Source: Candidatus Pollutiaquabacter sp. (GTDB lineage Bacteria > Bacteroidota > Bacteroidia > AKYH767-A > 2013-40CM-41-45). From it: 9,160 nucleotides of DNA. The first letter of the stretch is position 1, and each line of letters starts with the position of its first letter. Below are positions 1 to 6,293 of the stretch, one piece after another. The DNA lies in the NCBI GenBank assembly GCA_903854075.1, contig CAINVI010000371.1:1-9160 (forward strand). Direction: 5' to 3'. The notes under the pieces are model-generated. The model was not told the origin of the DNA. It made no database searches and saw only the letters and a list, made by a program, of their open reading frames with translations. Both the position numbers and the translations under genes were made by a program.

Positions 1-293
1 ATGCTATTGCTAAAAAACAAATGCGTGACTTTGGCGGTATGATTTCTTTTACGTTGAAAGGAAATTCACTGGAACAAGCGTTTGATATTGCTTCCCGCAC
101 CAAAGTATTTTCCCTGGCGGAATCATTGGGTGGCGTAGAATCGCTGATCGGCCATCCGGCAACTATGACGCACGCCTCCATTCCGAAGGAAGTACGGGAA
201 AAAGCCGGAGTGGTAGATTCCTTATTACGCTTGAGTGTAGGAATTGAAGATGCGGAGGATCTGGTGGAAGACCTCCGACAAGCGCTTCAATAG
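1..293 (+). CDS. Cystathionine gamma-synthase/lyase family PLP enzyme, C-terminal fragment
   Basis: This is the last 97 or so residues of a trans-sulfuration enzyme; the reading frame is open to the left edge (first full codon at base 3) and stops with TAG at 291-293. The fragment reads KKQMRDFGGMISF, then KVFSLAESLGGVESLIGHPA, then MTHASIP, and ends with LLRLSVGIED. This is the characteristic C-terminal domain of the Cys/Met-metabolism PLP family: the SLAESLGG-ESL segment and the Arg in LLRLSVGIE line the substrate-carboxylate site. The PLP lysine would lie upstream, outside the window. Such enzymes act in the cytoplasm in methionine/cysteine interconversion. The fragment cannot separate cystathionine gamma-synthase from cystathionine gamma-lyase or O-acyl-homoserine sulfhydrylase; MTHASIP fits the first two best. 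It is truncated only by the window edge, and a terminator follows 35 bases downstream. Confidence 0.88.
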   Translation, partial: AIAKKQMRDFGGMISFTLKGNSLEQAFDIASRTKVFSLAESLGGVESLIGHPATMTHASIPKEVREKAGVVDSLLRLSVGIEDAEDLVEDLRQALQ

Positions 294-328
294 CCCACGT
301 ATCATTCATCAACTCTTTGAACCCAAGT

Positions 329-362
329 AGAAGCCGGTCTTTCATTCAAAAGGCCGGCTTCT
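329..362 (+). terminator. Hairpin terminator after the trans-sulfuration gene
   Basis: The arms at 329-342 and 349-362 can form a 14-bp stem (one G-T wobble) around a six-base loop, with a GC-rich core AAGCCGG/CCGGCTT. The 3' side continues as ATATTTAATT, so the tail is AU-rich but lacks a clean T-run. Its place 35 bases past the stop fits a rho-independent terminator for the plus-strand gene. The opposite orientation has no T-rich tail. Confidence 0.75.
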
Positions 363-450
363 ATATTTAATTGATAATCATGTATATATAAATTATTACA
401 ATGGCTTTAAATTGGGTTGGCGAACTACCATCGCAACTTCTCCACGGTTT

Positions 451-471
451 GTCAGTCTACTGTCAGACTAC
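451..471 (+). repeat. Imperfect short tandem repeat in the leader
   Basis: Two 10-base units, GTCAGTCTAC (451-460) and GTCAGACTAC (462-471), are separated by one T and differ at one position. The same stretch also has five-base inverted arms (AGTCT/AGACT). It could be a binding site for a dimeric regulator, or chance. Confidence 0.4.
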
Positions 472-504
472 CCGTTAAACGTGGGAAAAGTCATTGGCAA
501 TCCG

Positions 505-512
505 TATTTTTG
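505..512 (+). promoter_or_regulatory. Candidate -7 promoter element for the protease gene
   Basis: TATTTTTG matches the Bacteroidota sigma-factor consensus TAnnTTTG at every fixed position and lies about 51 bases before the chosen ATG. No TTG is visible at the expected -33 spacing; the nearest T-rich candidate is GTTAAAC around 475-481. With an eight-base motif and no -33 partner this is only a candidate. Confidence 0.3.
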
Positions 513-563
513 AAAACTTACCCCAATCGTCATCCGTTACTTACAACGGAGATCATCTACATC

Positions 564-2636
564 ATGAAAAAAAGCCTACTCTTACTCGTTTCCGTTCTGA
601 CAGTGCTGACCGGATTGAATGCCCAAACTCCTGAACGATTACATTGTTTTACGGACGAAATGTACCGTGAATCTATTGCTCAAGACCCTTCCGTGTTAAA
701 GACCCGTGAAGATCTCGAAGCCTACACCCGACAGTTTGTTGCACATCGTAACGTGCAACGCACGAACGGTGGCCCCGCAGTGTACATTATTCCGGTAGTA
801 TTTCACGTATTACACGAATACGGCAACGAAAATATCTCTGATGCACAGATCATGGATTGCATCATGAATATGAACCGCGATTTCCGCAAGCAGAATTCGG
901 ATACAATCAATATCGTATCTGCGTTTCAAGCTGTGGCCGCCGATGCACAAATCGAATTCCGCCTGGCAACGCTCGACCCCAATGGAAATTGCACCAACGG
1001 TATCGATCGCATCTATACGGCTAAAACCAATAGCGCCAACAACAGCTCTAAGCTGAATCCTTGGCCCAACGATATGTACCTGAATATCTGGACTGCAAAA
1101 ACACTGGAGAATACAGGAGCTGCAGCCTATGCACATTTGCCGGGAACTGTCAGCGGAATTTACGACGGCATCATGTCGCGTTACGATTACATTGGTACGA
1201 TTGGTGCCGGCGGTCCAGCCGGATTGCATACCATTTCACACGAAGCGGGTCACCACTTCAACTTATTGCACCCTTGGGGCTCTACCAACAGTCCGGGCGT
1301 GGCCTGCGGCGACGACTTCGTAGGAGATACGCCGGAAACACAGGGCTGGACAAGCTGCAACCTGTCCGGTTCTATCTGTAATCCACCGGTCATCGAGAAC
1401 GTTCAAAACTTCATGGAATATTCGTACTGTGATTGCATGTACACCTTCGATCAGCGCGATCGTATGCATGCTACCCTCAATTCCAGTGTAGCCGGCCGTA
1501 ACAATCTTTGGACCACCCAAAATCTGACTGCTACCGGAACGTTGAATCCTCCTACCGCTTCCTTGTGTGCACCGATTGCAGATTTCTGGACAACTACCCA
1601 GGCTATTTGCGAAGGCCGCTCCATCACCTATAAAGATTACAGCTGGAACGGAGATGTTGCCCAGTACAACTGGATCTTCCCGGGTGGAAATCCTGCCACC
1701 TCGACCGACTCCATGCCTGTGGTAACCTACAACACTGCCGGTATCTACGATGTAACACTTATCGTTTCCAATGCCAACGGATCTGATACGATGGTTCGCA
1801 CCGGATTTGTTCGCGTTAACAATACGATTGGAAATTTAACTCCGATGTTGACGTCGTTTGACCAGGCAGCTGATCTGCCGGGAACTGAAGGCTGGATCAA
1901 TAACCTGGATGCAGGAACAACTACTTGGACACGTATCACTACTACCGGAGCCAACGGCACGACCAACTGTATTCGAATCAACAATTATACGAATACCGCC
2001 GGCCAAACCGATGAATGGATCACTCCGTCATACGACATCTCTAACTTAACCAGCGCCCGCTTCCGTTTTTATGTTGCTAATGCTCAGCGCAATTCAACCT
2101 CAGCTGATTTGTTGCGTGTATTCACCAGTACGAATTGCGGAGAATCCTGGACACCTCGCTACACCAAGCAGGGCGCAACACTTGCCACGGCCGGTATTAA
2201 AGCCACCAGCTTTACCCCGACTGCAACCGAATGGCGCCTCGATACCTTTAATCTTACCGGTCTTGCACCGCGCACCAACGTACGCTTCAAATTCCAGAAC
2301 ATTTCCGATCGTGGGAATAACACCTATATCGATGAAGTTCAAATCACCGGAACCCCAAACAACGTAGACGAAGTTGATGAAGTCACTACCGGCTTCTCCT
2401 TGTTCCCTAACCCTACGTCATCAGCGACAACCATTCAATTCAAACTGAACAGTACCCAATCCGTTCAAGTACGAATTCACGATATTACCGGACGATTGCT
2501 CAACGAAATCGTTAACGAAACGCTGAATGCGGATATTCATGAATATCCCGCAACCTTTACATCACCTGGCATCTATCTGATTGACGTAATTGTCGGCGGC
2601 AAACACCACATTCGTCGTCTGGTTGTTTCAGAATAA
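564..2636 (+). CDS. Secreted M43-like zinc metalloprotease with PKD and T9SS sorting domain
   Basis: This 690-residue protein is probably a surface or extracellular protease. A signal peptide covers residues 1-20 (MKKS, leucine-rich core, NA-Q). The M43-like catalytic region spans about 74-325: it opens with YIIPVVFHV, has the zinc motif HEAGHHFNLLH (His226, Glu227, His230, His236) followed by PWG, a C-x-DD-x3-DTP segment from Cys248, and a Met-turn at Met284 in NFMEYSYC. Several cysteines (248, 265, 272, 289, 291) suggest disulfides. A PKD domain (about 337-419, with FPGGNP and GIYDVTL) and a MAM/choice-of-anchor-like beta domain (about 432-595) follow. The last 80 residues (611-690, with FPNP, DITGR and GIYLIDV) form a T9SS type A sorting domain. 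I chose ATG 564 over the in-frame TTG at 417 because it places the signal peptide at the N-terminus. The gene stands alone between two hairpin terminators. Substrate unknown. Confidence 0.92.
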   Translation: MKKSLLLLVSVLTVLTGLNAQTPERLHCFTDEMYRESIAQDPSVLKTREDLEAYTRQFVAHRNVQRTNGGPAVYIIPVVFHVLHEYGNENISDAQIMDCIMNMNRDFRKQNSDTINIVSAFQAVAADAQIEFRLATLDPNGNCTNGIDRIYTAKTNSANNSSKLNPWPNDMYLNIWTAKTLENTGAAAYAHLPGTVSGIYDGIMSRYDYIGTIGAGGPAGLHTISHEAGHHFNLLHPWGSTNSPGVACGDDFVGDTPETQGWTSCNLSGSICNPPVIENVQNFMEYSYCDCMYTFDQRDRMHATLNSSVAGRNNLWTTQNLTATGTLNPPTASLCAPIADFWTTTQAICEGRSITYKDYSWNGDVAQYNWIFPGGNPATSTDSMPVVTYNTAGIYDVTLIVSNANGSDTMVRTGFVRVNNTIGNLTPMLTSFDQAADLPGTEGWINNLDAGTTTWTRITTTGANGTTNCIRINNYTNTAGQTDEWITPSYDISNLTSARFRFYVANAQRNSTSADLLRVFTSTNCGESWTPRYTKQGATLATAGIKATSFTPTATEWRLDTFNLTGLAPRTNVRFKFQNISDRGNNTYIDEVQITGTPNNVDEVDEVTTGFSLFPNPTSSATTIQFKLNSTQSVQVRIHDITGRLLNEIVNETLNADIHEYPATFTSPGIYLIDVIVGGKHHIRRLVVSE

Positions 2637-2654
2637 TTGTTCATAGCTCTTTTT

Positions 2655-2689
2655 ATAAAACGTCCCGGACATCCTCCGGGACGTTTTAT
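2655..2689 (+). terminator. Strong intrinsic terminator after the protease gene
   Basis: Arms 2655-2669 and 2675-2689 pair perfectly over 15 bp (core CGTCCCGGA/TCCGGGACG) around a five-base loop and run into six Ts at 2689-2694. The hairpin lies 18 bases after the protease stop codon. In the minus direction the stem is followed by A residues, so it should work efficiently only on the plus strand. Confidence 0.93.
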
Positions 2690-2729
2690 TTTTTGAATAC
2701 TTTTATACCGAATCGACGTATCATCTATC

Positions 2730-3419
2730 GTGAACCGAATCAACCTTAAACTGACACTTCTTCTTGTTTTCACATCCACATGTGCTGCACTTGCACAAGA
2801 CGAAGTCGTAGCCTATAAGCGCAACGCCATAAATACTAACGTTACGCTTTGCGTAACAAACGAATGGAACTTTGGCATAGAACGTTTTTTTTCGCCGCGC
2901 CGAAGTCTTGAACTAAATGGAGGCATTGTTCGGTCCAATCAACTGCTGGCCGATCTATCAGAGTCCTGGAGCAATTCACAATACTTCTACGAAAACGGCT
3001 ATACTGTTCGACTGGCCTATAAAATGTACCGGCCAAAAGCCGAGAGTTCCCGCTGGCAAGATTATATTTCACCCGTTCTACTCTACAAATATCTAGAGTA
3101 CGAACCGCAATGGTTTCAAGTTGATAACGGCAACAATAACGACACCGCCATTTATCAGGAACGCCAACGCAGCAAATTCGGCTTTGAGTTTCTTTGGGGT
3201 AAAATATACGAGCTTAACAAAACCTTTGACATCGAACTTTACTACGGGGTCGGTGTACGGGCCACTATCTCCGATAGAACCGATATTCTAAAGCAGGATG
3301 TGTATGAAGTAAGCGAGCCTTATCCGGTAAACTTCAGCGATCATAAATTTTATTTCCGCCCATCCATTCATGCCGGTGCAAAATTCCGTTTACGTTACGG
3401 AAAGTCGCGGACAGACTAA
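2730..3419 (+). CDS. Exported beta-rich protein, putative small outer-membrane barrel
   Basis: I do not recognise this 229-residue protein. A signal peptide is clear (MNRINLKLTLLLVF to about Ala22, ALA-Q). Cys18 is not in a good lipobox because Thr stands at -1 and -3. The mature part has no predicted helix-rich region; instead it shows alternating aromatic/hydrophobic strands, for example around 33-50, 90-100, 112-123, 148-160, 167-180 and 206-223. Charged or Asn-rich turns such as DNGNNND separate them. The chain ends near FRLRYG. This pattern suits an eight- to ten-stranded outer-membrane barrel or a soluble periplasmic beta protein. The start is GTG at 2730: an in-frame stop at 2694-2696 and no upstream ATG leave no better choice. 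The gene follows the protease terminator by 35 bases, so it probably has its own promoter. Its stop codon overlaps the convergent polA stop. An eight-T run lies in its 5' part. Confidence 0.75.
   Translation: MNRINLKLTLLLVFTSTCAALAQDEVVAYKRNAINTNVTLCVTNEWNFGIERFFSPRRSLELNGGIVRSNQLLADLSESWSNSQYFYENGYTVRLAYKMYRPKAESSRWQDYISPVLLYKYLEYEPQWFQVDNGNNNDTAIYQERQRSKFGFEFLWGKIYELNKTFDIELYYGVGVRATISDRTDILKQDVYEVSEPYPVNFSDHKFYFRPSIHAGAKFRLRYGKSRTD
2885..2892 (+). repeat. Eight-T homopolymer inside the 229-residue gene
   Basis: Eight consecutive Ts encode Arg(end)-Phe-Phe-Ser(start) at about residues 52-55. Loss or gain of one T would frameshift most of the protein. Such tracts in envelope genes sometimes mediate slippage, but a single run of eight is also common by chance. 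Confidence 0.6.
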
Positions 3420-6250
3420 TGCGCTTCTAGCCAATTTCTACCGCTACCCATACCCACCTCGATTGGAACATTCAGCGGCAAAGCTGTTGTCATACGATCC
3501 TCCACGAGCTTCTTTAATTCATCCAGTTCATCCTTGTGCGCGTCGAATACTAATTCATCATGCACCTGCAGCACCATTCGGGAGCGGAGATTCCTATCCC
3601 GAATATCCTGGTGAATGCGTACCATGGCAATCTTGATCATATCCGCTGCACTTCCTTGGATCGGTGCGTTAATCGCATTACGTTCCGCAAATCCGCGTAC
3701 CGTTGCATTAGCAGAATTGATATCACGCAAATAGCGTCGACGACCGAGTATCGTTTCTACATAGCCTTTCGCTTTAGCCTGCTCGATACTTTCATCCATA
3801 TAATCTTTAATCGACGGGTACTGACGAAAATAACTTTCGATAATTGACTTCGCTTCTGTACGGGAAATATTGAGACGGTCAGCAAGTCCAAATGCAGAAA
3901 TACCATAAATGATACCGAAGTTGACCATCTTGGCATTACGGCGCTGATCGGATGTTACATCGCCAATCGGAACACCGTACACTTTTGCCGCGGTAGCAGC
4001 GTGAATATCATGTCCGGTGCGAAACGCTTCTAGCATTCCGGCATCTTTACTTAACTCCGCAATGATCCGCAATTCAATTTGTGAATAGTCTGCAGAGAAC
4101 AAAACGTAATCGTCGCCGCGCGGCACAAAGGCTTTGCGGATTTCCCTGCCCCGAGCTGTACGGATCGGGATGTTTTGTAAATTAGGATTATCCGAACTCA
4201 AACGGCCAGTCACCGCAACAACCTGATTAAACGTCGTATGTATTCTTCCTGTACGGGAGTGGATCAATTCAGGAAGTACATCTACGTAGGTGTTTTTCAA
4301 CTTCACCAGTTCTCGATAATCAAGTATACGACGAACGATCGGATGTTTGTTTTCCAGCTTACTCAACACATCTTCGCTGGTGGAATACTGCCCCGTTTTT
4401 GTTTTCGCCGGCTTGTCAACAATTTTCAATTCTTCAAACAGCACTTCTCCTACTTGCTTAGGCGATGAAACGTTAAACTTCTTTCCCGCATGTCCTTGTA
4501 TTTCCGCTTCTACCGTGGATATGTCTTTTGCCAATTCAGCAGAAAGTTCATACAGTGCCGCCGGATCAAGTGTTATTCCCTCCTGCTCCATCGCCGCCAA
4601 AACTGGCACCAACGGCATCTCTACATCTAGAAATAATTTATCAGTTCCGGTGGTATTCAACTTCGGTAAAAAGGCACCGTGCAATTGCAAAGTGACATCT
4701 GCATCCTCGGCTGCATATTCCGCGATCTGTTCCACTGCAACATCGCGCATACTCAACTGGTCTTTACCACGCTTGCCTATCAGCTGTTCAATAGACACAG
4801 GCGTATAGTGAAGATATGTTTCTGATAATACATCCATGCTGTGACGCATTTCAGGATGGAGCAGAAAATGGGCAATCATGGTATCAAACAACGGTGCCGA
4901 AATAACAACGCCGTACGAATGAAGTACATTTAGATCGTACTTCAGATTTTGAGCGATTTTTATTTTTGTTGTATCGGCAAATAGGGGCTTAAACTCGTCG
5001 ACGATCGCTTGTGCACCAGGCCGGTCAGCCGGAACCGGAACATACCATGCTTCATGAGGATTTACAGAAAAAGACAGTCCTACCAATTCCGCTTCCAGAG
5101 AGTCCAGTCCGGTGGTTTCGGTATCGAAACAGAATCGGGGAGCAGCAGTAAGCTCCGCCAGTAAACGGCTGCGCTTTTGCGAATCATCCGCAAGATGATA
5201 CGTATGTGGCGTTGTGGTGATGGATTTTAATTCTGTCGGCGGTGTAGCCTCCGAAACGTCAACATCTTCTACATCTTCTACGTGTCCATCATCACCGAAT
5301 AAAGATCCTTGTGCAGGATTTCCTTTTTTTGCCAACGTCGGCTTTGGCATTTCTGTGGTGCCGACGGATGGCGCCACCAATCCTAACTGTTCCGACATTC
5401 GACGGAATTCAAGTTCCGCGAACAACTCCCGCAACGCCTCCTTATTCCATTCTTTACGATCGAGCTGTTCCGGCTGAATATCCAGCGGAACATCTATCAT
5501 GATCGTAGCAAGTCGTTTAGACTGAATCGCCAACTCCTTGTGTTGTTCTACCTTTTCTTTCAACTTACCTTTGAGCTGGTCCGTTGCGATTAAAAGATTT
5601 TCAAGCGAACCGAATTGCTTCACCAGCGCTATCGCTGTTTTTTCACCAACTCCTGGAATACCTGGAATATTATCTACACTGTCGCCCATCAATCCCAAAA
5701 TATCTTTCACCTGCTCGACACGTTCAATCTCCCAGCGCTCACAGATTTCTTTAATGCCCAGCACTTCCGGTTTACCTCCGCCGCGTGGCGGTTTATAGAT
5801 GAACGTGTGCTCGTCGACAAGTTGACCGTAATCCTTATCGGGTGTCATCATGTATGTTTCAAATCCGCTAGCCTCCGCCTGACGAGCCAACGTGCCAATG
5901 ATATCGTCTGCTTCATACCCGTCTTTCGAGAGCACAGGAATGTTGAAGGCTTCGCAAAGCTGAACAACAACAGGAATGGATGACGCCAGATCCTCCGGGA
6001 TTTCCTGTCGATTCGCCTTGTAAGCGGTAAACTCTTCGTGACGGCTGGTAGGAGCTGCCGTGTCGAATACTACGGCGATATGTGTCGGATTTTCCTTCTT
6101 CAGCACCTCCAACAGCGTATTCGTAAAGCCAAAGATCGCAGAGGTATTCTGGCCTTTGGAATTGATGCGGTGGTTGTTGCTGAAAGCGAAGTAAGCGCGG
6201 TAAACCAGCGCCATTGCATCGAGCAGAAATAGTTTTTTAGGTGCAGCCAT
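3416..6250 (-). CDS. polA: DNA polymerase I
   Basis: This is a full-length 944-residue family A polymerase for Okazaki-fragment processing and repair synthesis. The 5' nuclease (1 to about 290) has acidic residues Asp11, Asp63, Asp115/116, Asp138/140 and Asp190/193, and a helix-hairpin-helix around 195-219 (IPGIPGVGEKTA). An acidic linker (about 295-345) contains QGSLF. The 3'-5' exonuclease keeps all motifs: DTE at 376-378, N435-LKYD439 and Y512-xxx-D516, so proofreading is probably active, unlike in Taq polymerase. The polymerase domain has motif A DYSQIELR (721-728), motif B R770-x3-K774-x3-F778-x3-Y782 and motif C VHDE (896-899). Phe778 corresponds to E. coli Phe762. ATG at 6250 gives the canonical start MAAPKKLFLLDAMALVYRAY with no clear Shine-Dalgarno. 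It lies 43 bases after the outer-membrane barrel gene, same strand, with no visible terminator between, so at least partial co-transcription is possible. Confidence 0.98.
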   Translation of the reverse strand: MAAPKKLFLLDAMALVYRAYFAFSNNHRINSKGQNTSAIFGFTNTLLEVLKKENPTHIAVVFDTAAPTSRHEEFTAYKANRQEIPEDLASSIPVVVQLCEAFNIPVLSKDGYEADDIIGTLARQAEASGFETYMMTPDKDYGQLVDEHTFIYKPPRGGGKPEVLGIKEICERWEIERVEQVKDILGLMGDSVDNIPGIPGVGEKTAIALVKQFGSLENLLIATDQLKGKLKEKVEQHKELAIQSKRLATIMIDVPLDIQPEQLDRKEWNKEALRELFAELEFRRMSEQLGLVAPSVGTTEMPKPTLAKKGNPAQGSLFGDDGHVEDVEDVDVSEATPPTELKSITTTPHTYHLADDSQKRSRLLAELTAAPRFCFDTETTGLDSLEAELVGLSFSVNPHEAWYVPVPADRPGAQAIVDEFKPLFADTTKIKIAQNLKYDLNVLHSYGVVISAPLFDTMIAHFLLHPEMRHSMDVLSETYLHYTPVSIEQLIGKRGKDQLSMRDVAVEQIAEYAAEDADVTLQLHGAFLPKLNTTGTDKLFLDVEMPLVPVLAAMEQEGITLDPAALYELSAELAKDISTVEAEIQGHAGKKFNVSSPKQVGEVLFEELKIVDKPAKTKTGQYSTSEDVLSKLENKHPIVRRILDYRELVKLKNTYVDVLPELIHSRTGRIHTTFNQVVAVTGRLSSDNPNLQNIPIRTARGREIRKAFVPRGDDYVLFSADYSQIELRIIAELSKDAGMLEAFRTGHDIHAATAAKVYGVPIGDVTSDQRRNAKMVNFGIIYGISAFGLADRLNISRTEAKSIIESYFRQYPSIKDYMDESIEQAKAKGYVETILGRRRYLRDINSANATVRGFAERNAINAPIQGSAADMIKIAMVRIHQDIRDRNLRSRMVLQVHDELVFDAHKDELDELKKLVEDRMTTALPLNVPIEVGMGSGRNWLEAH
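5262..5279 (-). repeat. 9-bp tandem duplication in the PolA linker
   Basis: ACATCTTCT occurs twice in tandem (5262-5270 and 5271-5279) and starts a third, degenerate copy at 5280. On the coding strand it yields the acidic VEDVEDVDV stretch at about residues 324-332, between the 5' nuclease and the proofreading domain. In-frame units can expand or contract without harm to the reading frame. Confidence 0.7.
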
Positions 6251-6293
6251 TCGTTGGAAAGATGGATGCTGTAAGGTCGGTATTTTTTATGGA

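Larger units (their letters stand above)
363..563 (+). other. Intergenic leader upstream of the protease gene
   Basis: About 200 bases lie between the upstream hairpin and the ATG I chose for the protease. The start is strongly AT-rich (363-412); the rest is more mixed. The protease frame stays open across 417-563 from a TTG codon, but the 49 residues it would add have no recognisable domain and would bury the signal peptide, so I treat the stretch as untranslated. It contains an imperfect 10-base direct repeat (451-471) and a Bacteroidota-type -7 match (505-512). I see no riboswitch or RNA gene. Confidence 0.55.

Noticed and set aside
417..563. N-terminal 49-residue extension of the protease from a TTG codon
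   Set aside because: It would place the signal peptide internally, has no recognisable content and starts with a rare codon; ATG at 564 gives a textbook signal peptide.
810..1229. 139-codon minus-strand open frame within the protease gene
   Set aside because: It is antisense to the conserved catalytic domain, with no recognisable domain or signal; it is judged a shadow.
4347..4808. 153-codon plus-strand open frame inside polA
   Set aside because: It is antisense to a conserved polymerase region, Ser/Cys-rich in the way reverse-frame translations are, and has no domain. It is a shadow of polA.
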